NCBI GenBank assembly: GCA_025403435.1
Contig: JAJQZP010000246.1
Span: 62,001-126,000, forward strand
Reading direction: 5' to 3'
Origin: Artocarpus heterophyllus
Lineage: Eukaryota > Streptophyta > Magnoliopsida > Rosales > Moraceae
DNA: 64,000 nt
The notes under the pieces are model-generated. The model was given only the letters and a program-made list of their open reading frames with translations, made no database searches and had not been told where the DNA came from. Shown one piece after another: positions 1-10,294 of the stretch (position 1 is the stretch's first letter; every line of letters starts with the position of its first letter). The translations under genes and the position numbers were made by a program.

Positions 1-400
1 GAGAGAACTCATAGAAATCTAGTTTATTTACCATAATAATAATCATAATAATAATAAGGATTTAGTAATAAAATAATAATAATAAAAAAGAGGATAGGTA
101 AAGTACGCATGCTAGAGTCCATGATTATAACGAGATATGATTAATTTGGTCAGACTCGTTTCTACTCATGCGCTTATTTGCACCCTTTATTATTATTAAA
201 AGAATATCTCACCTATCAAGTATTTAAGTGTTATTTGTGAATCAAGTAAATAGTAATAATGTAAGTGTATGTATGGTATATGCGTAGACCCCACCCACCA
301 AACATCAACCCAACTATTTGCTTAATTAAGAAACATTGGCTTCAAGTTTAGTGCTATACTATATATATTGATGTATGTATGTATAAATGTGGATTTCAAA
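1..400. other. Upstream intergenic sequence of the HMA gene
   Basis: AT-rich sequence with ATA/AAT-rich runs (about 40-90) and no coding pattern. An in-frame ATG at 371 lies 30 bases upstream of the chosen HMA start and could extend that protein by ten residues. I see no clear promoter element. Confidence 0.5.
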
Positions 401-807
401 ATGTTGCAAGTTGTAGAGCTAAGGTTGCGTATTCACTGCAGGGCCTGTGAGAAGGAGCTTCGCAAAGCCTTGTGCAGGATCAAAGGTACTAAATTCTTAT
501 TTTGTTACATTTTCGAGTGTGGTGCATGGGATTTATTATAAGTAGGTGTGGGTTAAGTCTGCAAGCGTATATTAAATATTGATGATGCATTCTTAAGTTG
601 GACGTAAATAAGATAACGGATGGGTGAATGTGATGGTCAGGAGTAAGATGCGTGGAAATAGAGGTGAAAGTGAACAAAATCACACTAGTTGGGACCATGG
701 ATCACAAACACATTCTCAAAGCCGTTCGTAAGACCGGAAGGAGAGCCGAGATTTCGTCCTCTTCTTCTTTCTTTTGCCCTCCTCCACTTTCGCCCTCTCG
801 ACTTTGA
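401..807 (+). CDS. Small heavy-metal-associated (HMA) domain protein
   Basis: Two exons, 401-485 and 641-807, joined by a GT-AG intron in phase 1, give an 83-residue protein. Exon 1 encodes an HMA beta-strand followed by the metal-binding motif IHCRACEK (CxxC) and the start of helix 1. Exon 2 continues with EIEVKVNKITLVGTMD and the closing helix ILKAVRKTGRRAE. The intron position after the first helix is the usual one in plant HMA/HIPP genes. These proteins bind soft metal ions through the CxxC pair and act as cytosolic metal carriers or, when isoprenylated, at membranes. Here the tail is short, Ser/Pro-rich and ends PSRL, so there is no C-terminal CaaX box. The start at 401 is preferred because it puts the first strand at the N-terminus as in relatives; ATG 371 is in frame. 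The family is clear; the exact member is not. Confidence 0.8.
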
Positions 808-1056
808 TGCATTCTTCCTACATGTCACATTGGCTTTTCTTGCTAATTTCAACTCTTTAAATATAATGTCGTGTTAAAATTGTTTGAAAATAATAATAAA
901 AACTATATGTATGTTAATTCTATCTTCTTCTTTTTTTTTAAAGTACTGTAAGATTCATACGAGTATATTAGTTGTTCTAAAAAACTTTACTTATTGCTTG
1001 TGCTAGTAATAACTAACAAACTTTGGTTTATAATCCAACTATCCAAGAGAGACTAA

Positions 1057-1212
1057 GGTGTTTAGCTAGTAGTAAGAACTATTGGTGGGAACCATTTTTA
1101 TTGTAGCATATGAGAGCTTTACACTATAGCAACTTTTTTTTACTGTAACATGTGAGAGCTTTACACTATTCATAATTGAGTTTGTGGTTCACACTACCCT
1201 TAACCAAATACC
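1057..1212 (+). mobile_element. MITE copy A (GGTGTTT-ended family)
   Basis: About 156 bp with imperfect terminal inverted repeats: it opens GGTGTTTAGCTAGTAGT and the complement of its end reads GGTATTTGGTTAAGGGTAGT. The interior holds two versions of the phrase GAGAGCTTTACACTAT. The same structure occurs at 3692-3853 and, inverted, at 29686-29868. It has no coding capacity, so it is a non-autonomous DNA transposon; the superfamily is not certain. Confidence 0.65.
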
Positions 1213-1326
1213 TTTTAAATTGCATGTATTGCTTCTTTTTCTTTTTCCTTTTTTTTTTTTCCCGATTCCAATGAAGTATCTTTGTTCTCAATAACCCACG
1301 ACACATCATAAAAACTAAAAAAAGAC

Positions 1327-3141
1327 ATGACCCAACACTATCCGTTATCAATACCATCCATTTGTGGTACAATAAAACAATTGCTTTCCAAAGGACTGTA
1401 TTACCAAGTCCTCCAATTTTACAAAGAACATGTTCATCCCACTGCTCTCCACCCAAACCCCTCTATTCTTCCGTCCGTCGTCAAGGCGGCGGCTTCAGCG
1501 GAGGGAACTTCTCCCAGACAGTCCCTATATTATGGTCTTCAGCTTCATTGTGTGGCCCTCAAATCAGGTTGTTCCTCAGACATTGTCATCTCCAATTCTC
1601 TCATTTCCATGTATGCTAAATTTTCCATCTTTCAAGAAGCACGTAAAGTGTTTGACAAAATGTTCCTGAGAGACATTGTCTCATGGAGTTCAATCATAAA
1701 CTGTTATCTACAAAATGGGCATTTCACCAATGCCTTGAAAATGCTCAATGAGATGTATTTGCATGGTTTTGTACCAAAGCCAGAGTTAATCACCGGCATT
1801 ATATCACGGACTAGTGAGTTGAGACTAGGAATGGCAATCCATGCTCTTGTTATCACTGACGAAAGGATCCAGGACTCTGTGTACTTGTCAACAGCTCTGG
1901 TTGACTTCTATTTCAGATGTTGCTGCCCCTCGATGGCTTTCAATGTTTTTAATAGGATGGCTGAGAAAAATGAAGTGACTTGGACTGCTATGATTTCAGG
2001 ATACGCTGCAAGTCTTGACCATAAATTGGCAATGCATTATCTCCGAGCTATGCAGGTTGAAGGGTTCAGCCCCAACCGAGTAACGATGATGGCCATTCTA
2101 CCGGTTTGTACAGAGCTTGGTTATATAAAGCATGGGAAAGAGATTCATGGGTATGCTATTCGCCGTGGAATTCACTTGGATCCTCACTTCTCCACTGCTC
2201 TTGTACACATGTATTGCAAATGCGAGGGTGCTTCACTTGCTGCCGAACTTATATTTGAGAGGTCAAGTGTTAAAGATGTTGTGCTGTGGAGTTCAGTCAT
2301 TGGGAGCTATTCTCAGTATGGACATGAAGCCAAAGCTGTAAAGCTCTTCAACAAGATGCAGGTCGAGGGGACTAAACCAAATAATGTAACTCTATTGGCA
2401 GTAATTTCTGCCAGCACATCACTGTCTTCGCTGGACCTTGGCCGTGAAGTCCATAGTTATGCCTTGAAATCTGGGTTGAATTTTGACATTTTCATTGGCA
2501 ATGCTCTTATAAATATGTATGCCAAGTGTGGTTGTATCAGTTCTGCTCGACAAATTTTCGTAGAGATGCCAATGAGAGATTCTGTTTCATGGAGCACATT
2601 AATCAGCGGTTATGGCCTTCATGGATGCGGTGAACAAGCTCTGCAGCTTTTCCATGGGATGCAAAAGGTGGGGATAGAGGCAGACAAGATCACCGTCCTT
2701 GCTGTTTTATCTGCTTGCAGCCACACTGGCTTCATTGAAGAGGCCCAGAAAATCTTCCATCATGCAAGCAGAGATAGTAACAAAATTCCATTAACAGCAG
2801 AGCATTACGCTTGCTATATCAATCTTCTTGGGAGAGCAGGGAAGATTGAAGATGCTTGTGAGGTCGCGAGAACAATGCCAATGTCAGCAAGTCCCAAAAT
2901 TTGGAGTTCTTTGATATCTTGTTGTAATCTTCATGGAAGATTGGAAATAGCAGAATTGTTAGCACATCAGCTTGTTAAATCAGAACCCGAGAGCGCTGCT
3001 AACTATGCCTTACTGAGTATGGTGTATGCAGAAAAGGGCAATTGGCTTGGCGTAGAAGAGGTGAGAAGAGCCATGAGAATACAAGGACTAAAGAAATGCT
3101 ACAGCTTTAGTCGTATTCAACTAGAATGTGAAACCTTCTAG
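1327..3141 (+). CDS. Pentatricopeptide repeat protein, PLS class with E domain
   Basis: Intronless ORF of 604 residues, the normal form for plant PPR genes. Tandem ~35-residue helical repeats run from about residue 60 to 510, with recurring signatures such as NSLISMYAKF, ARKVFDKM, DIVSWSSII, NALINMYAKCG, DSVSWSTLISGYG and VLSACSHTG, in the P-L-S alternation typical of RNA-editing PPR proteins. The last ~85 residues (IWSSLISCC, LLSMVYAEKGNW, GLKKCYSFSRI) form the E region, and there is no DYW deaminase domain after it. Such proteins bind specific organelle transcripts and need a DYW partner for C-to-U editing. The N-terminus lacks acidic residues, compatible with organelle targeting. By memory the closest Arabidopsis relative is At4g31070 (mitochondrial); the class is certain, the orthology is not. 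Confidence 0.93.
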   Translation: MTQHYPLSIPSICGTIKQLLSKGLYYQVLQFYKEHVHPTALHPNPSILPSVVKAAASAEGTSPRQSLYYGLQLHCVALKSGCSSDIVISNSLISMYAKFSIFQEARKVFDKMFLRDIVSWSSIINCYLQNGHFTNALKMLNEMYLHGFVPKPELITGIISRTSELRLGMAIHALVITDERIQDSVYLSTALVDFYFRCCCPSMAFNVFNRMAEKNEVTWTAMISGYAASLDHKLAMHYLRAMQVEGFSPNRVTMMAILPVCTELGYIKHGKEIHGYAIRRGIHLDPHFSTALVHMYCKCEGASLAAELIFERSSVKDVVLWSSVIGSYSQYGHEAKAVKLFNKMQVEGTKPNNVTLLAVISASTSLSSLDLGREVHSYALKSGLNFDIFIGNALINMYAKCGCISSARQIFVEMPMRDSVSWSTLISGYGLHGCGEQALQLFHGMQKVGIEADKITVLAVLSACSHTGFIEEAQKIFHHASRDSNKIPLTAEHYACYINLLGRAGKIEDACEVARTMPMSASPKIWSSLISCCNLHGRLEIAELLAHQLVKSEPESAANYALLSMVYAEKGNWLGVEEVRRAMRIQGLKKCYSFSRIQLECETF

Positions 3142-3691
3142 TGGGGATTTAAAAATATATATATTTATATATATCAAAAGTATTGTCCATCATTTGTTAT
3201 AATCATATTTATTAACAAAAGCTGGAATATAATGGTAAACTGTACATGGATATTGCCTTAATTTTGTAGTTTCATCCGGTGTCTTTTTGTCTGTTCTATG
3301 CCGGGGATAAAGATAACTTCTGAATTTCATCTGTTAAATTGTAGAGAACTTGTATCGTATTGAAGCAAACCTGACCTAATTGGATTCGTAGATATTAAGC
3401 CATTAGCTTTAGCAATGAGAGCAGCCAAGAAAACTTGTATTGAAGCAATCCTAAATATTCAGTCAAGAAGAAAACTGCCATTACAGATAATCAAAAATTA
3501 AACATAAGAAATATCCAGAGTACACGCCAATGCCATTTTGTTCAGTCTATAGAAAAGTTTTTAGGTTTCTCATCTTCTGTTAAGTCTACGACAAGCATGC
3601 TATGTTCCTTGGGAATGTCCAAAGATTTTCTATCAAACAAACCAAGTTTTTAATGACCTTTCTGATTGATTAACAAAATTTTCCCGACTTT

Positions 3692-3853
3692 AGGGTGTTT
3701 AGTAAGGTAGTTAGAACCGTTAGTTAGAACTGTTTTTACTGTAATATGCGAGAGCTTTACACTATAGCAATTTTTTTGTTGTTCCTGTAGTATGTAAAAG
3801 CTTTACATTGTTTATAACTGAGAAAGTGGTCCAGACCACCACTTGCCAAATTC
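3692..3853 (+). mobile_element. MITE copy B (same family as 1057-1212)
   Basis: It opens AGGGTGTTTAGTAAGGTAGT and its end, complemented, reads GAATTTGGCAAGTGGT. The interior GAGAGCTTTACACTATAGCAA matches copy A closely. About 160 bp, non-coding, in the 3' flank of the PPR gene. Confidence 0.65.
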
Positions 3854-4192
3854 AAAGACAAGCACCTAAAGGTACAATGCCTAGCTGACACCCGATCCAA
3901 ATACCCAACTCTTTCCTTTTATTTCTTAGTAAAGTTTCATAATACATAACTCCTAACCGAAAACACAATCATCAGAAACACCCATGTTCTAATACGCAAG
4001 CAAATTCTTTAAACTCTAATAACTTATGTTCCACTGTTTCCCCAACTCGCCATTACCAGTTAGATGCAGAAAAAGTTTTCATTAACTTCCCATATCAACG
4101 ATTTTTCTTGGAAAGGACAAAGCATAAACTTTATATTAGCACAAGGCACATGCCTTTATTTACATAATGGAGAGAAACAGACAGTACATACC

Positions 4193-4210
4193 TACACACA
4201 CACACACACA
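4193..4210. repeat. CA dinucleotide microsatellite
   Basis: Nine uninterrupted CA units in the probable 3' UTR side of the AP2/ERF gene. Confidence 0.9.
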
Positions 4211-4343
4211 TTCAATAATCTCCTAAATAAGTTCATCTATCCATTGTGTCCAGCAAGAGGAAATCATCCAATTCTAGACTTTCAGGAGAAGCAGCAGTTG
4301 CTCCTATGATGCTTGCTGGGGCAAATGAATCGCCAACCAACTC

Positions 4344-4784
4344 TTATGCACCATTCATGTCCCTACAAACAAGCATATTTGGTGGAGTTGAATTATTATC
4401 CAACGAGACCTGAGGCATTGCAGACGAGACCAGAGAAGAACCCGAAGCTGATATATGAGATTCAGATGATGCAAAACTTGTTGCAATTTCCTGTATATCC
4501 TTTTTGGACAAGGAAACCATGGAGTCCTGAGGAAGCACAGGCCTTTTATCAGCTGGAATATTGAAAGTCCCCCGCTCACCACGAATACAATATTGTGCAG
4601 CGTCATATGCCCTGGCTGCCTTTTCTGGAGCATCATAAGAGCCCAACCAAATCCTTTCTCCGGATTTTGGAACCCTTATTTCCGACACCCATTTACCCCA
4701 AGTCCTCATTCCAACGCCCTTATAAGGTCCAAAGGCTCTTCCTTCACGAACCTTTTTTGCGATGGAGGTTGTAGCCAAATCCAT
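4344..4784 (-). CDS. AP2/ERF-domain transcription factor
   Basis: Single-exon gene of 146 residues from the ATG at 4784 (the open frame runs 26 codons further up, but those residues look like translated leader and the family usually begins shortly before the AP2 domain). One AP2 domain spans about residues 21-77: YKGVGMRTWGKWVSEIRVPK, then SGERIWLGSYDAPEKAARAYDAA and RGERGTFNIP. WGKWVSEIR and the single AP2 domain place it in the DREB-like side of the ERF family, which binds GCC or DRE/CRT boxes in promoters of stress-response genes. The remaining ~65 residues are Ser-rich and low in complexity, a plausible activation region. The residue after YKGV, normally Arg, is Gly here (codon GGA), which is unusual at a DNA-contact position. 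The promoter carries two G-box/ABRE motifs and a TATA-like element. I cannot assign the exact ERF number. Confidence 0.88.
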   Translation of the reverse strand: MDLATTSIAKKVREGRAFGPYKGVGMRTWGKWVSEIRVPKSGERIWLGSYDAPEKAARAYDAAQYCIRGERGTFNIPADKRPVLPQDSMVSLSKKDIQEIATSFASSESHISASGSSLVSSAMPQVSLDNNSTPPNMLVCRDMNGA

Positions 4785-4903
4785 GGAGAGGAAGGTTTGA
4801 CCACGCAAATTCTCAAAAGACAAAAATGGCAAGAGATGGAGAAATTGATAGTAAAGGGTCATTTATGGATCAAAATAGATAACACAGGAAACAAAACCAG
4901 TTT

Positions 4904-4913
4904 GTTTATAAGG
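4904..4913 (-). promoter_or_regulatory. Probable TATA box of the AP2/ERF gene
   Basis: CCTTATAAAC on the minus strand, about 120 bases upstream of the ATG at 4784, a suitable place for a TATA box with a ~90-base leader. Confidence 0.5.
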
Positions 4914-4960
4914 GGAGCAGGTGGAACTAACATGGTGGTGGCACGCAAAGTTGCGAGCCA

Positions 4961-4989
4961 CACGTGGCGATAGAGTTACTGTCACGTGG
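4961..4989 (-). promoter_or_regulatory. Paired G-box/ABRE motifs upstream of the AP2/ERF gene
   Basis: CACGTGGC at 4961-4968 and CACGTGG at 4983-4989, 22 bases apart and just upstream of the TATA-like element. Two close ACGTGG cores are the known requirement for ABA-responsive bZIP (ABF/AREB) control, which suits a stress-type AP2 factor. Function is inferred. Confidence 0.5.
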
Positions 4990-5830
4990 TCAGCTTGGCA
5001 TAGATGTGGAGTTCCAAATCCGTAGAACAGCAATTGGCGAGACACGAATCAATGTATTTTACTACGTGTAACTGAGTTCTATCTATTCTTTCTTCATTTT
5101 CCATGTTAAGAAAGAAATCAACCAAAGCAGGCTTAACTAAACATCGAAATAAAAAGATATTCACGGCCAGCTTAAGTGGAAACGGTGTTCACTAAAATAA
5201 CAATGCAATTAAAGAAACATCTGGAAAAAAAAAAAAACTGAAGGGCACTTTAAAGAAAAATTTGTCTCCTCCTCCTCCTCCTCTTTATAAAGATTTGAGT
5301 AGTTCAAAAAAGATACAAACAAAAGAAATGCAGCAAAAAGTTGCAACAATATAGTAGTTCATGGGACCTTAAATGAAAATGTAGCAATGAAATTCCCGGA
5401 AGCTGATCCAATCTTTATCTTATAAAGATGCAAATATGTCGTCTTCTTCTTCAGACTTGACAGTTGACACACAAAGTTTGAGCTCAGCTGCCACCCACAA
5501 ACATGAATGGAAATGAAAATAAGTACAAATCAGAATACGCAATTTGTGGCTCTCACGTATTATAACATAACATAACACAACACAAAACAGCATCATCAAT
5601 GTGGTATCGTCCGTTACAGGATCTAAAAATTTATTAATAGAGCAATATAGAATGCAAGCTGGAAGATAACCATAAATAATTACACTGAAATACAATTGTG
5701 CCCAAGCTTAGAACAATTAAATTAGGGAAAGAAAGTATTTTGAATTAAAAACAAAAATATTATTTGAACAAAAGAAGAAGAATAACAGATAAGCAAGTAT
5801 TTAAGTACCATAAGAATAGGGGGTTCTGAT
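4990..5830. other. Intergenic sequence, promoter side of AP2/ERF and 3' side of MRPS17
   Basis: AT-rich, with a (CCT)n run near 5267-5283 and an A13 run near 5227. The short open frames here show no family signature. The low end of the MRPS17 3' UTR should lie at about 5700-5830. Confidence 0.5.
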
Positions 5831-6278
5831 TCAAGAGGAAGAAGACGACGACGACGATTGGGCATCAGCATGAACGGAGGTTGAGTTGTTGTGATTAGAA
5901 TCAGCAACAGCAGAAGAAGAGTTATTATTATTAAGATTAGGGACGTAAATCCGAGCTTTCTTGAGAATCTCAGCCACGACCCAATGCTTGCGTTTGCTCA
6001 GAGGGCGAGAAGGATCCAATCTCACCTAATTCATTTTGAATTTGATGTTAATTGGATTGTAAATTGAAGAAGAAACCCTAACCCTAATTGCAAAAATAAA
6101 ATAAAAATTGACTGACTCGATCGCCGATGTTGCAGAGATTGTGCTCGTCGTGAGCCATGAACTTGGAAGTGCGTTTGACATAACGATTGAAGAGAGAATG
6201 ATGGAAAAGCCTGTCCACCGCCACTACCACCGACTTCTGCATTTTGTTCGACACCACCACTCCCACCACCTGCTTCAT
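5831..6278 (-). CDS. Mitochondrial-type 30S ribosomal protein S17 (uS17m)
   Basis: Two exons on the minus strand: 6117-6278 (54 codons) and 5831-6025 (64 codons plus stop), joined in phase 0 by a 91-base GT-AG intron, giving 118 residues. The joined sequence reads [20 protein letters not shown] at the start, then [34 protein letters not shown] and [11 protein letters not shown]. These are the hallmarks of bacterial-type S17, which binds 16S rRNA in the small subunit body. The short N-terminus without a clear cleavable presequence matches my memory of the plant mitochondrial form (At1g49400 type) rather than the plastid one. The C-terminal ~30 residues form an Asn/Ser/Ala-rich tail ending in eight serines. 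A telo-box lies just upstream, as is common for plant ribosomal protein genes. Confidence 0.92.
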
Positions 6279-6302
6279 CCTTCTCCCTTCTCTCCCTCCC
6301 TT

Positions 6303-6311
6303 AAACCCTAA
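6303..6311 (-). promoter_or_regulatory. Telo-box (AAACCCTAA) in the leader of MRPS17
   Basis: AAACCCTAA lies 25-33 bases upstream of the ATG at 6278, and two more CCCTAA units lie in the intron (about 6074-6088). Telo-boxes are a known signature of plant ribosomal-protein promoters and act with TEF/site II elements in dividing cells. Confidence 0.55.
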
Positions 6312-8312
6312 ATTTTCTTCTTCTTTTTTTCTCCTCTTTTTATTTTCTACTTACATATAAACATATATATAGAGGTAGGTCTTGTTACCGACGTATAGCC
6401 GTCCGCTGGGCTTATGGAACAGCTTTATGTCGTAAGCATGTGCAGAAGTTAGAGTCAAATACTGTGCAAAGTGAAAGGAGTGTTAGATACCTTGCTTGGT
6501 TAAGTCACACTCGGCAAATAATAAGGCATGTTGGCAAGGGCTTGGCTAGAGACGGCAGAGCATGCCACGGAATAAGCAAATATAATGTTGGCTTGAAGGG
6601 CTTTGTAGTAATTTTGGTGGCTAAAAAAATAGCTGATAGGCTCCGAAAAAATTGTAAAAGTTAATGTCCAACGACATATAAATAAAAGAACGTTGTTTTG
6701 TGTACCTCCAGTCATAATGATGTAATCAATAACTCTAGAAAGGATGTAACTGACATTGAAATAGAAATTATTAGGAGGTAGGTTTGATTGAAACATAATC
6801 GACATGGTTAGGAGTTGTTTTGAAATTTGTATATCAATGATGATTACAATGTAACATTTTTGGTTAAAGGTGGTATCTACAGTCTGAAGCCTGACATGAA
6901 GAAGTAAAAGGTTAAAACGAAAGTGCAGCCTAAGGAAAAGTAGTTTGTTGAGTATTCTAATATTCATTTGAGTGTACATCTTATGGGTATAGACTCTTTC
7001 GATGTAAGGTCGTTTGTATGAGAATCATGGGTTAGAAAAGACTGGGTAAAGGAATCCATAAAAGTGGTTGTTACTCATTATTAGGTGTGATGGTTGTACA
7101 GATGTAAAAAAGAGATAAAGAAATACTATTCTTGTAACTCAGAATCTGTTTTGGTTGTGTAATATTAGCATCGATAGCCAATTAAAAAGTATGAGCAATG
7201 TGTAAACTTAATTAGTACAAAATAGTTTCACGCCAGATTGATATGGTTTGCATGCAATTGCTTCAAGTGGTTACTACTTTGTATGCTGATGGGGTCTTAT
7301 TATGCAGGTCTAAGCAAGCTTAACGATAAAAGCAACAGTGGTATCAGGGAGATGAACAGGTTTTTTTTTCCCTTCAAATCTAAACCCAGAGGCCTAGCTC
7401 CTATCAGAATAACAGACAGGGCAGCTTATCATTGTCTTTTTAAGAATTAAATTACTCAAGAAGTGATGGTTTTGTAAAAACATCAAGCCTCACTTTGTAG
7501 CAGTCTTTATATCTGCATGTTGTAGTTAAGTTGGGGGTGTTTCTTATTGATATTTTCAATTTGTCATAGAATATTCTAGGCAACAAGAAAATATCAATAG
7601 CATATGTTTATTTCTCAAAGACAAGATAAAGGGAAAACATAGGTAAGCAAAGTTGTCTACATCGCATGTTATACATATTATACGGTAACAATAGGTCATT
7701 TAAGAAGTAATGTAGTCATAGTTAAACATAAGATGAAAACACAATGAGAAAGCAGCCCACATGTTTCCTCAAGCCGTTACGATCATTGTCCAGTCTGCAA
7801 GTGGTAAGAAAAACGATTAGTAAATGATGAAGTATTGGATGAGCTACATCGTATAAAGAAAAAACTTATGCAATGAAATTCTATAAAGTGTCACAAGAAT
7901 TGACATAAATAAAACATGCACCAGTTATATAGCAAAGTTATAGCCATTACTTAAAGTTGTACATAGTGAATGGATTATAATTAAACGACGTATCAATCGA
8001 CAACTGAATCGGGCCATGCCTAGGTTTGTTATATTAATACAAACTCAATGCTACAACAGCAATAGTATTTAATACAATGGTTTTGTAGTATGCTTGTAAA
8101 GTTATGCCCAACATAAAGTGACCAAATTTTGAAATCAATGTACTTAGACCTTCAGCAATGTATGAGTAGACTAAAGCATAATAATCTATTTGCATAAGGA
8201 CCTTGCAATGTAACCTAAATGCCATAGCAACAAGATAGGCGTCATTCTTACATGTCCAACATCATTTTGGTTTATAGTGTCCCGTAAATCTTAATCCACA
8301 TTGATATATTTA
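6312..8312. other. Long intergenic stretch without recognisable genes
   Basis: A pyrimidine-rich stretch (6315-6350) is the probable start region of MRPS17. The rest is AT-rich. Open frames such as 6440-6664 (+) and 6500-6979 (-) have no family signature, and I take them as chance or as remnants of an unrecognised repeat. Confidence 0.45.
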
Positions 8313-10294
8313 TGTTAGACATATATGCCATAAGGAGTAAAAATAAAAAATATTTTTGGAGATATTTTTATCAATAAATAATTTATTTATTATATATATA
8401 CCAAATCTTGTCCTCTTTACATTTATATTTGTTGAATGTATGATAAGCAAATAAAAGTCCGATACTGTCAGTCTAAACCTTTTAAGAATCAAGCATATAA
8501 TGGATAAATTATATGAAAGACATGATTCTAAAGATGACGATCTAAATCATAAGATCTGCAATCGAGGAAATAAAGTTGGACGCTTTATTCATGCAAAGAT
8601 TGTTATGTTATCTATATCCCTATCGGGAGATAGTTTATCTTGGCCATCGAATGTGGACTCCTCGAATAGAAATATTAGTGCATTATCACAGGTGACGATG
8701 TATTAGATCGGAACATAAAGCAAATTGATTTAGATTAATAATTCTGTTTTGGCAAGTCAATTCACTTTAGACAATCATATGTGTTGTATCTTAATCTTGA
8801 GATGAATAGTAGACTCGTTGTCTTGACTTATGTCTTTTAATATACCAAAGGGTGACATCCACATTTTATGTTAGTACGCATGCCGGTACGTTGGAAGCAT
8901 GACTCTTGATAACGTAGACTTATTATTCATAGATACAGAATCTATAGCTTCTCTTTAGGAGTCGTTGATATCATCTTATATGCGTTATCTTGTAATTGAG
9001 AAACTGGAGTGCTCAACCATTTGGATACATAGGTGTAACTGTATGATATACTATCTTTGGATGGTAAGTTTTTCGATAGTGAGACAATGAAACATAAGAT
9101 AAAAATGATCAGAAAAGTAAGATAATTTATCCTTAAGCTAATTATGGATAATCCTATGAGGATACAACACATCATAATATGTCATGGAGACTTAGCTATT
9201 CAGGCTTCGTAATTTTGTGTAGTTTGAGAGTGCAACTCTAAGCTTTTTGTAGAGTAACGGTAGAGCTAATAATTATGAAATATATATCTGAGATATTTGA
9301 TTTCATAATTATTAGGAGCTTGAACTATATAGGTCCATATGGTCCCCTTTACTAGCTCATAAAAATCCTGTAACGATACGACTTGCTTTTCTAATAAATT
9401 GGTGACTTATGTCAAATTATTAGATTGGCTAAAATTTGAGTCAATTGGATTTAATAATTTATGTTAATTTATCGGTTGAATTAATTCTATAATTAATTTA
9501 ACATAAACATGTTGGTTTATCAATTGAATTAATTTGGTGAATTAATTCAAGATAAATATGTTGAATTATTGTAGATAATATCTTATTTGTATGGGTTTAT
9601 CGGGATATGGTTATTTTAATCAGATAACTTCTTTATTCGGTTATTTGAGTTAAAATTGAGACTCTATCAAAAATACCTAGAACTAATAATATGGGAATTA
9701 TCCAATAGGTTGAGATAGCATCGATCGGATCAACCTTTGATTCAAATCAAATTCGAATCGTGTATCTGCGATGGCATGGTCGACCGTGGCTATCAGACTT
9801 CGAGTCTGATTACATGGATTCAAATTTGAAACTAATTCAAACTTAAATTTTGAGGCCTTATCTGATAATGCTTGACCCCACGTCCAATCTCTATAAATAG
9901 AGAATGAGTTCTCTTTGTTATTTAGATCAGTTGAGAAATTTAGAGTGAGTACTTTGCTAATAAGACTCTGAAACTCCCCAAAGAGCTGTTATTCACAAAT
10001 TACGAACTATAGCTTTGGGTATTTCTCAATTGGTTGGAAGGAAAGCCACCTATGGAAGGTGCTGTACGAGTGTGCCCATACACACACCAGTCCTGGATAG
10101 AGAAATAGTAAAGAAGGCCAATTAGTTGAGGTCTTTCTGCAACGTCCTTTCTCTTCATCAATTGTGGGAGCTTTTCAGCAAACAAGGTTAGTAAGATCTG
10201 GTTAATTTATGCATATAGCATGTCAAACTAGTGTTTTAAAAAATAATCTGGTATAAAAATTTTTAAAATTCCGCTGCGTACTATTTTTTCAACA
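8313..10294 (+). mobile_element. Solo LTR, Copia (Maximus/SIRE-like) type, 1982 bp
   Basis: The unit begins TGTTAGACATATATGCC and ends CGTACTATTTTTTCAACA, the TG...CA form of an LTR. It is flanked by a perfect 5-bp duplication, ATTTA at 8308-8312 and ATTTA at 10295-10299. CTATAAATAGAGA near 9891 is a good TATA box and marks the U3/R region. There is no internal primer-binding site, polypurine tract or pol sequence, so this is a solo LTR left by unequal recombination between the two LTRs of a complete element. Its layout resembles the minus-strand unit at 49375-51358. The Copia Maximus/SIRE assignment rests on length and terminal sequence only. Confidence 0.85.

Larger units (their letters stand above)
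3142..4343. other. Intergenic sequence between the PPR and AP2/ERF genes
   Basis: This is the space between the end of the PPR gene and the end of the oppositely oriented AP2 gene, so it should contain both 3' UTRs. It also holds MITE copy B (3692-3853) and a short CA microsatellite (4193-4210). I see no coding sequence. Confidence 0.6.

Noticed and set aside
371..400. Upstream in-frame ATG for the HMA protein
   Set aside because: The ten extra residues (MYVCINVDFK) do not fit the usual short N-terminus of the domain, though it cannot be excluded.
4593..4973. 126-residue plus-strand open frame
   Set aside because: Antisense to the AP2 domain and promoter of the ERF gene, with no domain of its own.
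6070..6090. CCCTAA units as an interstitial telomere
   Set aside because: Only two or three units in the S17 intron plus one in the leader; better explained as telo-boxes.
6500..6979. 159-residue minus-strand open frame
   Set aside because: Leu/Ile/Tyr-rich AT-driven composition without any motif; likely chance or an unrecognised repeat.
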